A DNA stretch of 64,000 nucleotides from Candidatus Thorarchaeota archaeon (GTDB lineage Archaea; Asgardarchaeota; Thorarchaeia; Thorarchaeales; Thorarchaeaceae), in assembly GCA_016933575.1 (NCBI GenBank), contig JAFGAR010000040.1, positions 62,001 through 126,000 on the forward strand, given 5' to 3'. The notes below the pieces were generated by a model that saw nothing but the letters and a program-made list of their open reading frames with translations, had not been told where the DNA came from and made no database searches. The translations under genes were made by a program, and so were the position numbers. Shown piece after piece: positions 10,501 to 19,357 of this stretch; within the stretch, counting starts at the first letter, position 1, and each line of letters begins with the position of its first letter.

Positions 10501-11494
10501 AGACGATTTAGCTAAATTGGAATCATTAATCTCTGAAAAGACATCGAAGGATTACAGTTCCATTTCTGGTGACTTAGCAACATCCTTCACCGAGTTTATC
10601 AGAAATGCTGAATCTGCATCTGAGGACTTGAAACAACTAGTTGAGAACATCTCAGTCAATATCACAGAGAAACGTGATGAAATAGTAGAACAGGCAAAAA
10701 GAAATGCAGAACTATCGAATCAACATGCGTCTCGCAAGTTCGAATCAATCGGTTTAGAGTTGAAGACCCAACTCAGCACAGATACGTCTCGGCTCCTTGA
10801 GAATGCTAGGTCTACATTTTCTGCAAAGAACCTTGAGATTAATGATACAGTTACAAAGGTGACGAACACAATCAATGAGGAAACCTCTAGTTTCAAACAG
10901 AAACGAACTGAGGCTTTATCTCAATTTGGCGAGCAGAGCGAGAAAGCACTCAAACGTTGGTCTAGTGAACAAAAAGACCAGATGAATGCACTGAAGACTA
11001 AGATTCTTGAAACAATTAATGGCGTCACAGAGCAGACTCAATCAACAATCAGTATGTTGGATGCTATCCACAGTATCACTGATTCTATGATCCGAGAACC
11101 TTCGAAGAGAACATGGTATCTCTCAGGCACTGAGGAAATCTATGCTCACATAGTGGACATGGCAAATAGAGCTGAGGAATCTATTGTCATCTCACTTATT
11201 GACATTGCATCTATCGACCTCAAGAAGCTTGGTAAGGTGAAACAAGCAAAGCGTCGCGTGCTAATTGTTCCTGAAAGTGAAGACCCTGATCCTGCTCTCG
11301 AAACATTGGATGGTTGGCGAATATGGCAAACTAAGAATCCAATGCTCTTATCAATTGCAGATGATAAAGAGCTCTTAGTAGGCGGTGCAACTGACTCAAA
11401 GGACCTAGTAGCTCTGATATCTGAACATGATACATATCTTCGTCTATACCATGATGTTATAGGCCCTCGTTTGGTCAAGAGTAGAGTGACTTGA
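7592..11494 (+). CDS. Giant TrmB-like regulator: N-terminal wHTH, about 1000-aa coiled coil, C-terminal TrmB/PLD-like domain
   Basis: N-term LGLTEAEATTIVPIYLGGNMTAGGVSLLTGEKLTTVTKTLSRLVEKGLVKEIPGIVPVYRAL; C-term RTWYLSGTEEIYAHIVDMANRAEESIVISLIDI...LDGWRIWQTKNPMLLSIADDKELLVG. Confidence 0.8.
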   Translation: MHIMSDDTLSKSMPVLRQSLGLTEAEATTIVPIYLGGNMTAGGVSLLTGEKLTTVTKTLSRLVEKGLVKEIPGIVPVYRALAPSLALSGTLSESLKEVTSLVNESEKILLTRITQTDEAIEKTIDSQNKTINEIRTSLTSYEENILNLVKSQIEQVVSTTTNTMTSFSDEIEQAMIGLDTILDENLGSKLLELQGEIDKAQLALEKDMKTTVRDFDKWLKPERKSTFNSITEFGTKSGSIVASAKATVTKALSKSSESIHALARDISEHLTSLASTASDEGLAVLNEVSKEISQLLNNLDGELSQAYLTGQESLKEVITQARSISKEYGEFAKNRIGDAVEIADSVCNVVEDWKNEVSGFMEVASQSVTSQLNQVASTDAKYLEATKTALTLHIDKVNGVLSDEYGQLISLTTVLGNECENSLAENRTLVLELLQAQIDSEQTSCESAQTQLDSALNQWVGDTVVLIEKRLKETSADVSSILGTEISELNSISDTMNSRLKSAFNSVIKSTSTKNESLITSLKQTTHDFEANIGSRLEELISSFTTATENQVRESKELYEGLRNRLDQRMSQSVNAISTQSERIQKEIGNIITEQNDRIEQHTLVIRNEFHSRLEEITTQFISLTQGLEATFNGLLSAQTVEARDIIASAHSEFRNSLKNEVAHLKDDSVKLQQEYSAELVLKVEEVASSVSSAKKTLEELLVDKRTEISENMQKTLTDLESIIRSTEESLRDIESGTVKQFIENMEQVSQEFNVTVEGASANISERLDNIRALTASSLEKSVINAKKIADEFVQEQKNQKQRFLADTSKKMNRLSTKSVKDSAGKIEAFQTELSERQTIGVKDRSTAKEDVLAAVETRRAEVANAFDAAATWVDSSVANVATSLDAFGTKLKNELTIMQKGLQKSANEASTAIEERGDSDMDIFEEMVITLLQNAESLVTARLNDFGDSAADALSESNDSFTSLPTKIGDDLAKLESLISEKTSKDYSSISGDLATSFTEFIRNAESASEDLKQLVENISVNITEKRDEIVEQAKRNAELSNQHASRKFESIGLELKTQLSTDTSRLLENARSTFSAKNLEINDTVTKVTNTINEETSSFKQKRTEALSQFGEQSEKALKRWSSEQKDQMNALKTKILETINGVTEQTQSTISMLDAIHSITDSMIREPSKRTWYLSGTEEIYAHIVDMANRAEESIVISLIDIASIDLKKLGKVKQAKRRVLIVPESEDPDPALETLDGWRIWQTKNPMLLSIADDKELLVGGATDSKDLVALISEHDTYLRLYHDVIGPRLVKSRVT

Positions 11495-11965
11495 TTAAAA
11501 ATCGATAGCATAGATGATAGCGTCTTCGTCGTCGTAGTAACCTACGCTTCTATCGACAGCTATCATCCCTACCTTTTCATAGAGATGTCTAGCTCCTTTA
11601 TTGCTCTCTCTCACTTCGAGATCACAGGTCTCTATTCCTGATTGTTTCATATGTTTGAAAGCAAATTCTAGCAGAGAAAGTCCATTTCCTCTATTTCTTT
11701 GATCAGAAGCCACAGCAAGGTTCAAGATATGTGCGTGTTGGTATTCAGAACATTCATCCCATACAATATACCCAACGATTCTCTTCTCACTTGCTATTAC
11801 AATCATAAATACAGTAACAAATTCATCTACTTGGTAAATTCCTTTTTTCGAAATAATTTCGTGAAAGATATTCTGGCTCCATGGTGTCGAGAAGCAATTT
11901 CGTTCTAATGTCATAATATGACTAATATCGCTCAATATTGGTTGACGAAATCCATGGACTATCAT
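11495..11965 (-). CDS. GNAT N-acetyltransferase, RimI-like
   Basis: CFSTPWSQNIFHE; LNLAVASDQRNRGNG; LEVRESNKGARHLYEKVGM. Confidence 0.85.
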   Translation of the reverse strand: MIVHGFRQPILSDISHIMTLERNCFSTPWSQNIFHEIISKKGIYQVDEFVTVFMIVIASEKRIVGYIVWDECSEYQHAHILNLAVASDQRNRGNGLSLLEFAFKHMKQSGIETCDLEVRESNKGARHLYEKVGMIAVDRSVGYYDDEDAIIYAIDF

Positions 11966-11984
11966 TTGTCAATGCCCCGTCATT

Positions 11985-12350
11985 CTATATATCATTGTCC
12001 AGTCCATCACCTTGGAGGATTATTTCTCCACAGTATGGACAGAAAGATGAATCATCTGGTATTGCTTCAAAGCAGTAATCGCATCTTCTTGAATATAGAA
12101 CCTGTTCGTTTCTACTTCTACTACAACTGATAAGCGGATAGAGCGCAAAAGATACGAATAATACTGTGAATAGTAAAATGAAAAGGAGACCGGATGGTTC
12201 AGAAGCACTAAAGAAGAAGAAAGGGAAGATATAGAATAGTCCTCCTTCTGTTGAAGAAGTCACAGCTATAATGAAGGCTCCCGATATCACAAGCAGAAAT
12301 CCCAAAATCAGAGTATTTTGTGAACCTTTCACAGGAGTCCAACTCCTCAT
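11985..12350 (-). CDS. Membrane protein with C-terminal zinc ribbon
   Basis: TM segments and CDYCFEAIPDDSSFCPYCGE. Confidence 0.65.
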   Translation of the reverse strand: MRSWTPVKGSQNTLILGFLLVISGAFIIAVTSSTEGGLFYIFPFFFFSASEPSGLLFILLFTVLFVSFALYPLISCSRSRNEQVLYSRRCDYCFEAIPDDSSFCPYCGEIILQGDGLDNDI

Positions 12351-12357
12351 TTGACTT

Positions 12358-12717
12358 CTACATCATTCCACGACTCTTCATCTGCTCTACGATACTGTGA
12401 TACTTCTGATTGTCACTAATCATATCATTGACTTGAGCCTCTAATGAATGCGAACCCGGCAAAACAAGGACTTCGATCTTTTTGTCAGGATATACCGATT
12501 CTAGTCTATTCCGAATTAAGACTCCAATCAAACCACCCATAGGACAATAGGGAACTGTGGGCTTGAACTGGACTTTGATCGTATCGCCTTCTATTTCGAT
12601 GTAGTCTTCTTGAACAATTGACATCTGTGGATCTGTAATTGATATTGGATGTTCTGGATCCATTACTGGTTCGAGTGCTTTGAAGACTTCTCCAATTGTT
12701 GCCAAATTAATCGCCAA
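12358..12717 (-). CDS. MIP18/DUF59 family Fe-S assembly protein
   Basis: VMDPEHPISITD, FKPTVPYCPMGGLIGVLIRNRL. Confidence 0.8.
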   Translation of the reverse strand: MAINLATIGEVFKALEPVMDPEHPISITDPQMSIVQEDYIEIEGDTIKVQFKPTVPYCPMGGLIGVLIRNRLESVYPDKKIEVLVLPGSHSLEAQVNDMISDNQKYHSIVEQMKSRGMM

Positions 12718-12895
12718 GAAGATGCCCCTTTCAAGTCTGCTTAATAATCTATGGCTTCTACTATTTCATTGACCATTTTCTCTCGAAATAGATGGCTACA
12801 CAAGGTATATCTAGCAAAGCACTCCATTGAATTTTAATTCACTAAATAGAACTTAGACTAATTGGCTGGTTAGCTGCTCTGGAGATAAGGAAATC

Positions 12896-13351
12896 ATGGC
12901 TCCTGCAAAAAAGAAAACTACCACACCAAGAAAGAAGTATCTGTTTAAAATCACAGTTGTTGGACCTGATGATAGACTGTTGGAACAGGTTCTCTCTACC
13001 TTCGACCCCGTCGTTGCAGTTGATGGAATTCGAATAGGTTCAACTGAAGTCGATCTTGACTCGTCAGAGATACATGCAGTCTTTATGTCGCCCCGTCATT
13101 CAGCATTAGATATACTCCTGGCTCTCACATACAAAGGGGCAAGTGCAGCTATCATTGTTCTCAGAGAATCTGATCCTGAGATAGAAACTATCTACAGAAA
13201 TGAAATTCGTGAGAATCTAGGTTCAGGCATACCAACGCGTGTAGTAACAATAGGCAGCACTCTTGATGATTACAAGATTAATGAGATACAGCACACATTT
13301 GATGATGTCATCTCTGAGATACTGGCAATGAAAACAAAAAAGGGGTCATAG
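12896..13351 (+). CDS. Ras/Rab-like fold protein with degenerate P-loop (putative pseudo-GTPase)
   Basis: YLFKITVVGPDDRLLEQVLSTFD (no GxxxxGK[ST]); TYKGASAAIIVLRESDPE resembles Rab YYRGAxxxIxVYDVTD. Confidence 0.55.
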   Translation: MAPAKKKTTTPRKKYLFKITVVGPDDRLLEQVLSTFDPVVAVDGIRIGSTEVDLDSSEIHAVFMSPRHSALDILLALTYKGASAAIIVLRESDPEIETIYRNEIRENLGSGIPTRVVTIGSTLDDYKINEIQHTFDDVISEILAMKTKKGS

Positions 13352-13399
13352 TACAAACCTTTTTTTCAATTCCAAACTCCAAAAACTCGGTGTTCTACA

Positions 13400-14491
13400 G
13401 TGAGTTCTGAAAATCCCGAAAATAAGAAACCCGATGAATATTGGATGGGCGTACGAGATGCGCTGAGAATGGTTGATAGTTTCAATAAATGGGCACAACG
13501 CAATCCTGGTAGAGCAAAGAGTCTCGAGGATTTCATACATGATGGACTCATTGCAGCAGCTAAGCGGTGTGAATCATGCCTCCGTGAGAAACTTGGTCTA
13601 AGTTTTGTTGAGGATTCAGATGATGTGGAAGAAGTTACCATACCCGTTGAATCTAGCACCTTTATGGGAGAAGAAGAAATTATACCTGAGTTCGAATCTA
13701 CTCCTGAGATTGAATTTAGCCATTCATCCGAGGATATTCCTGAACCCCCTGATGAAGTATCTGTACCTCTGGAAAGTTCTGTATCTGTATCAGAAGCTGA
13801 GTCACCTATTGATTATGAAGATGAATTGGTTTCTCTTGATAATGTTGGAAGACTAGAAGATGATTCTATGAACGATCTAGATATAACAGGTCCTCCACGT
13901 GATTTCACGAGTGATTTTAGACTTGTAGAACCTAAACCTCTGGTAGTAGATGAAGAAGAACCAGAAACACAGACTCTCCATCAAATAGAAACCCCTGATG
14001 ATATTCTGTTAGATGAATCTGATGACCTTGATGAATCCGAGGAATTTCTTGATGAAGTGACACGCGATAACCTCGAAGAAGAAACAACATCCGAAGTAGA
14101 ACCTGAAGAAAGTCATGAAAAAACTTCGTTTACATGGTCCGATTATGAGGCTGCTGTGACACCAGTAGTAGAACCTGAACCTGCGGATGTTGAGGAAGAG
14201 GAACCAAGTCTTGAAGAGGAAGCATTTCATGAATCACCAGAAACTACAGAAGATTCTGAATCTACAGAACCACCCAAGGTCTGGACTCCCTATGACGAAC
14301 CATCTCTCCCTGAAGAAGATGTCTTTGAGGATGAGGATGATCTCCAAGATGCAGAAGTAGCTGAAAATGATGAATCTGATAGCTCTTCAGAGCCAATCAT
14401 TGAACCTCCAGCACCTCCGCCACCCCCGGAGAGCGAGGAAGATGAGGAAGAACGCCGCCGACGGGCTCGAAGGCTATTCTTTGGAGCTTAG
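13400..14491 (+). CDS. Highly acidic, largely disordered protein with Pro-rich and Arg-rich C-terminus
   Basis: Ordered N-terminus then Glu/Asp/Ser/Pro-rich; ends PPAPPPPPESEEDEEERRRRARRLFFGA; GTG start. Confidence 0.75.
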   Translation: MSSENPENKKPDEYWMGVRDALRMVDSFNKWAQRNPGRAKSLEDFIHDGLIAAAKRCESCLREKLGLSFVEDSDDVEEVTIPVESSTFMGEEEIIPEFESTPEIEFSHSSEDIPEPPDEVSVPLESSVSVSEAESPIDYEDELVSLDNVGRLEDDSMNDLDITGPPRDFTSDFRLVEPKPLVVDEEEPETQTLHQIETPDDILLDESDDLDESEEFLDEVTRDNLEEETTSEVEPEESHEKTSFTWSDYEAAVTPVVEPEPADVEEEEPSLEEEAFHESPETTEDSESTEPPKVWTPYDEPSLPEEDVFEDEDDLQDAEVAENDESDSSSEPIIEPPAPPPPPESEEDEEERRRRARRLFFGA

Positions 14492-15570
14492 TCTGGTTGT
14501 CCTAAAATTTCCTCGTAGAACTGAATGGCACTCTCGGGAGTACTAGCTCCCTTTATTATTGCACTACCTGTAGGCATTAGAGTGATCTTTTCTCCTGAAG
14601 GCTTTTCAACTATCAAATATCGTTTCGCCAATTTGTGGGAGTATGATTTCTTCAGCTTAGTTGATATCTGCTTGAGGTCAATTGACAATATAGTATGTGG
14701 CGAGATATTGTAGCTTTCAGAGCATAGATGGGTGATTACAAGATCTTGCTGTTCCTCTTCTACTGTACCAACTGGTTTTGAACACACAGGACAATCACTC
14801 ACTTTCCCTACGTCAAAGAAATCGAAACTGAGAAACGACGAGTCAATTGTCATCAGTCGATTTGCTAGTTGAGTCTGATGCCCTGTAGCTAAAAGAATTG
14901 CTTCATTGACCTCTATAGAAGATGCCAGATGCAGAAGGACCGGAGAAACGCCTACTCGTGCGCAGGTATTTTCTGGATTGTCATCTGCGTTTCCCATTAC
15001 ACACTGCAAGCACCCAGTCTGTCCAGGGATGAAAGTCGAAAGGTTAGCATAGTGCTCGATAGCACCAGCAAATATGTAGGGAATATCCAGTTCAAGACTT
15101 GCTCTATTCACTGCTCTGCGTGTTCTAAAAGAGTCCAATCCATCCAGAATTATATCAGACCCACGTAAAAGGTCGCTTGCATTTCCTTCTCCTATTGAGA
15201 TGACCCTGGGTTCAAATTTCACCTCAGGATTCATAGCAGCAAGGTTTGTTGCTGCAATCTCTGCTTTTGGTTTACCAATATCTTCTGTGTTGTAGACAGT
15301 CTGTCTTTGGATATTCGATAATTCCACCACATCTCTGTCAATAATTCGAATGGTTCCAAAACCAATTGCTGTGAGAAGGCGTAGTGCAGGACTTCCAAGG
15401 CCTCCAGCACCTACTACTGCCACAGTTGTTTTTATAATTGACTCCATATCGTTTTCACTGAAGTCCCTTAGAGCCAACATTCGGGAGTATCGCTCCCTTT
15501 GATTCTTTGTTAGTGTCATCCCACGATAAATAGACACAATGCACTCACTTAAAGCCTTGGACATCATCAT
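14488..15570 (-). CDS. E1-like ThiF/MoeB/HesA adenylyltransferase
   Basis: VAVVGAGGLGSPALRLLTAIGFGTIRIIDRDVVELSNIQRQ; Cys pairs CLQC and CPVC. Confidence 0.9.
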   Translation of the reverse strand: MMMSKALSECIVSIYRGMTLTKNQRERYSRMLALRDFSENDMESIIKTTVAVVGAGGLGSPALRLLTAIGFGTIRIIDRDVVELSNIQRQTVYNTEDIGKPKAEIAATNLAAMNPEVKFEPRVISIGEGNASDLLRGSDIILDGLDSFRTRRAVNRASLELDIPYIFAGAIEHYANLSTFIPGQTGCLQCVMGNADDNPENTCARVGVSPVLLHLASSIEVNEAILLATGHQTQLANRLMTIDSSFLSFDFFDVGKVSDCPVCSKPVGTVEEEQQDLVITHLCSESYNISPHTILSIDLKQISTKLKKSYSHKLAKRYLIVEKPSGEKITLMPTGSAIIKGASTPESAIQFYEEILGQPD

Positions 15571-15579
15571 CCCCTAGAT

Positions 15580-16404
15580 ATGGAGTACACATCAGAGGTT
15601 GCTATAGGACTTCGTAAAACTGTGAGTGAATCTTTGGATGCAGCTCTTTCAAAGCTCTCCAAAAGACTAGATATTCCAACGTCAATCTCACAAGTCCTAA
15701 TCAAGCCATCAATCTATGATCCTACCCTCGTCGGAAATACCGACGTCAATCTGGTAAGAGCTGTCATTAGCAAGTTCACTAACCTCGGACCCGTGTTTGT
15801 TGTAGAGAGTGATAATCCTGTTAGGACAACACATTTTGCTTTTGAAAAATGCGGATACACATCCTTGGTCTCAGCAGATGTATCATTAGTCAACCTATCC
15901 GAAATACCGACCTCGAGTGTCAAGATGCCTGGTTATTGTTTCAATGAACACGAAATGCCTACACTGCTATCTCAATCGAACTTCTTCATCAACATTCCCA
16001 CAGTAAAACTTGAACCCAATATCTGTACTATAGGTGGTGGCGTTAAGAATCTCTTTGGTCTTCTTCCAGAGAAAGACAAACGTCATTATCACTCCAATAT
16101 AGATACAGTCCTACTTGATCTTCTATCGGTATACCAACCGCATCTCACAATCGTTGACATGTCAACTCTGGTGATCGGAGACCGAGAAAATGCGAAGACC
16201 AAACACATCGGTGCTGTCATTGTGGGAACCGATTCAATAGCTGTAGATTCTTTTTGTGCTAGTTTAATGGATATAGATCCACTGAAGATTGCACACCTAA
16301 AACGTGCGTATGAACTTGGTCTTGGTGAGGCAATTTTAGATAGAATACGAATAAGTGGTACAGAAACGCAAATTGAACGATTATTCGAGCTTTGCAGAGT
16401 TTGA
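15580..16404 (+). CDS. DUF362 family protein
   Basis: VLIKPSIYDP; NIPTVKLEPNICTIGGGVKNLFGLLPEKDKRHYH; VDSFCASLMDIDPLKI. Confidence 0.75.
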   Translation: MEYTSEVAIGLRKTVSESLDAALSKLSKRLDIPTSISQVLIKPSIYDPTLVGNTDVNLVRAVISKFTNLGPVFVVESDNPVRTTHFAFEKCGYTSLVSADVSLVNLSEIPTSSVKMPGYCFNEHEMPTLLSQSNFFINIPTVKLEPNICTIGGGVKNLFGLLPEKDKRHYHSNIDTVLLDLLSVYQPHLTIVDMSTLVIGDRENAKTKHIGAVIVGTDSIAVDSFCASLMDIDPLKIAHLKRAYELGLGEAILDRIRISGTETQIERLFELCRV

Positions 16405-16497
16405 CAGAACGGAATGCATTTATTTAGATAAATATAACCAGCGAAATTGCAGCGTAGATTAATGAATCTATTCTGGTCATCAATGGTCGTGTCTTAT

Positions 16498-17664
16498 ATG
16501 GACTGGACATCTCATACGATGGAGCGAATACCCGAATCTGGCACTTTACGGATGTTTGACCTGGCTAAGAAGCTAGAACGAAACGGGAAAAAGATCTATC
16601 ATTTTGAAGTTGGTCAACCTGATTATCCCACTCCTGATAATATTGCAAAAGCAGGCATAGAGGCTATCACGAAAGGCTTCACTAGGTATACTCCTGCTAG
16701 AGGTATTCCCCCCCTTCTCGATGCAATAGAAGACTCCTATAAATCACGAAATATCGATATTGATGGTTCAAAACATGTCATCGTAACGCCTGGTGCAAAG
16801 ATGGCACTGTTCCAGGGATTTCTAAGTAGCCTTGATGCAGGCGATGATGTTCTTCTTCTTGCTCCAGCTTGGCCAACTTATCGAGTAATGATACGCACAG
16901 TGAATGCAAAACCAGTTGATGTGTGTATGAAACCTGACCATACTCTCAATGAAGAAGCACTGAAGCATGCTATTGCTCGCACTGTTAGTGCTCTGATTAT
17001 TAATACTCCAAATAATCCTTCTGGAGGCGTTCTAACTAAAGAGGACATGAAGGTCATTCACGATTTGGCAATGGATCATGATTTTGTTGTTTTCTCTGAT
17101 GAGATCTATGAGATGCTGGTCTATGAAGGTTTCAAACAGACATCTATGCTCGAAGTCGATCCTAATCTGGAACGTTCCCTCATAATCAATGGTTTTAGCA
17201 AGACATATGCAATGACTGGCTGGAGACTTGGATATGCTATAGGAAATGAGGAGACCATCTCAAATATGGTTAGAATTCAACAAAACACAACCTCTTGTGC
17301 TACTTCCTTTGTCCAATATGCTGGTGTTGAGGCTCTCACTGGTGATCAGAGTTCAATTGAGAGAATGGTCCAAGAATACCAGAAGCGCCGCGATGAGATT
17401 ACTCGCCTCTTTAATAATATTGAAGGTGTTGGATGCATTAATCCCATGGGTGCATTCTATGTATTTCCTGACTTCTCTGAATATGGTCTAAGTAGTACAA
17501 CGCTTGCTGAGCTGATACTCAAGAAGATCGGTGTTTGTACGACTCCTGGAGTTGCATTTGGAGCGAAGTACGACAATTTCCTGAGGTTTTCATATGCTAC
17601 ATCTCTTCCTGAGATACGAGAGGGGATGGAGAAATTAGCAGAATTCCTGCCTACGCTCTTATAA
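16498..17664 (+). CDS. Pyridoxal-phosphate aminotransferase class I/II
   Basis: NTPNNPSGGVL, DEIYEMLVYEG, NGFSKTYAMTGWRLGY; start among several ATGs uncertain. Confidence 0.9.
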   Translation: MDWTSHTMERIPESGTLRMFDLAKKLERNGKKIYHFEVGQPDYPTPDNIAKAGIEAITKGFTRYTPARGIPPLLDAIEDSYKSRNIDIDGSKHVIVTPGAKMALFQGFLSSLDAGDDVLLLAPAWPTYRVMIRTVNAKPVDVCMKPDHTLNEEALKHAIARTVSALIINTPNNPSGGVLTKEDMKVIHDLAMDHDFVVFSDEIYEMLVYEGFKQTSMLEVDPNLERSLIINGFSKTYAMTGWRLGYAIGNEETISNMVRIQQNTTSCATSFVQYAGVEALTGDQSSIERMVQEYQKRRDEITRLFNNIEGVGCINPMGAFYVFPDFSEYGLSSTTLAELILKKIGVCTTPGVAFGAKYDNFLRFSYATSLPEIREGMEKLAEFLPTLL

Positions 17665-17715
17665 GCTAAAAGTTGTTTAAATTACTCACTAATAATAGAG
17701 CTCGAGTAATTTCAA

Positions 17716-18309
17716 ATGACACGTAAAAAAGGGAAGAACTTAGTAGAAGAAAAACCCCCTCATTTTGAGTGCACAAAATGTGGGACCTGTTGTCGTGATG
17801 ATTCAATTCTAATAACAGTCACGGGAGGTGATATCAAGAATATTTCATCTGTTTTGGATCTAAGTCCCGAGGAAATCCTTCGAGCACTCGACTTCTATAT
17901 TACCTCAGATGACAGACCAGCTCCCCTTGGTCTAAAGGATATTCCCTCTCCAATCACTGAACGTGGCAAGGCATTGATTGCTCTTAGAAAGATGGAGAAT
18001 GGGGAATGTATCTTCCTCAAGGATGACCTCTGCATGATTCACACATTTCGTCCAGTGGTATGTCAGTCTTTTCCATTTGTGTTTTCTATAAAGGGTGGTG
18101 AGATAATGTGGGGGCTAAGTGCAAAGAAAGAAATCTGTCCCGGGCTTGGAACTGGTCCACTTGTTTCTGTTGATGAACTTGGTAGTCTTGCAGAATTGGT
18201 ACTAAGAGAGATAGGCAATTATCACGTATTTGTAGATGAATGGAACCAGAATGGAGGAGGGTCTACACTCAACCTCATTCGTACTATTCTCTCTGATGCG
18301 CGTTTCTAA
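17716..18309 (+). CDS. YkgJ-family cysteine-cluster protein
   Basis: CTKCGTCCRDDS; CIFLKDDLCMIHTFRPVVCQSFPF. Confidence 0.85.
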   Translation: MTRKKGKNLVEEKPPHFECTKCGTCCRDDSILITVTGGDIKNISSVLDLSPEEILRALDFYITSDDRPAPLGLKDIPSPITERGKALIALRKMENGECIFLKDDLCMIHTFRPVVCQSFPFVFSIKGGEIMWGLSAKKEICPGLGTGPLVSVDELGSLAELVLREIGNYHVFVDEWNQNGGGSTLNLIRTILSDARF

Positions 18310-18312
18310 ATT

Positions 18313-19272
18313 CTACAGTTTTGTCAAGATTTGTAGAATATTCCCAAAATTATGCTCAACTGTTCTACTCTTCTCAGCATATCCAGAAAGTACTTTCAAT
18401 CGATCATCATTCTTTTCCATTTCCATAAACCGGTCAGAACGTATCTCATCATGAATGCTCTTATTGAGACTAAGAATCTCATCTGACGACCTGAGGATAT
18501 ATTGAAGCATCTTGATTAGCAGGTTGAAGTCATTGATATCTCTAAGTTGTAACGTTTGACTATAGAATTGAAATTCCATCCTTGCCAATCGTTCACGCAT
18601 TCTGATGAGATTGAGGACCCATGATTGAGCTTCGTCATCTTCCAATTTTTGATGAAGGTCTGACCAATAGTGCTGTTGTTCTAATAGCTGTACAAGATAG
18701 TTCTGCAGAAAGAGGAAATGGTCCACTCCATTCTCAATGTCATCTTCTGTTCCGATTGGTTTCATCATAGAGTCCATTTGACTATGCTTTACAGCAATTT
18801 TGAGTGAGAATTTGTCAACATATCGTTTGATCTCATCGGTCTTCTCTCTTTTTGTCATGAGGTCTGCGAAAGTGTCACCAAGAGTCAGGATGAATTTGTA
18901 AAGACACTCGGAACAAATCTCAGCATTTGCAGTTGCTTCTTTTGTTGATAGAAATTGAAGTGCATCTTCTAGGTCGTCCGCTGGTACATCTTTTCCATGA
19001 ATTCTAAGAACCCAACCCTGAGAAATGCAATACACCTTGTTATCGGGGTAATTGATGAAGATGGAAGCATAACATACATTTCCCTCCGATGCTTGTTCTT
19101 CCTCCATACTCTCCTTATCGCGGTGAAAACCAAATATGGATGGGTCTATCTCAATGGCTTCAATCTCAAGAACACTATCATCATTGACACAGAGTTTCTC
19201 ATCTCCAAATACCTTGTAACATGGACACCCTCTGACCATTTTAATTGAAGATGATTCTTGATCGCTTAACAC
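18313..19272 (-). CDS. Hypothetical protein, tandem paralog A (GCPCYK / ICSECLYK)
   Basis: Aligns by eye with the neighbouring 19358..20278 product. Confidence 0.75.
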   Translation of the reverse strand: MLSDQESSSIKMVRGCPCYKVFGDEKLCVNDDSVLEIEAIEIDPSIFGFHRDKESMEEEQASEGNVCYASIFINYPDNKVYCISQGWVLRIHGKDVPADDLEDALQFLSTKEATANAEICSECLYKFILTLGDTFADLMTKREKTDEIKRYVDKFSLKIAVKHSQMDSMMKPIGTEDDIENGVDHFLFLQNYLVQLLEQQHYWSDLHQKLEDDEAQSWVLNLIRMRERLARMEFQFYSQTLQLRDINDFNLLIKMLQYILRSSDEILSLNKSIHDEIRSDRFMEMEKNDDRLKVLSGYAEKSRTVEHNFGNILQILTKL

Positions 19273-19357
19273 ATTGCTCTGCTCCAGACGATAATATTCC
19301 GATTGTTAGCTCTTTTTCTACTCTAAAAAGATATTTCTAGTTGGCATTTAGGAGTTC

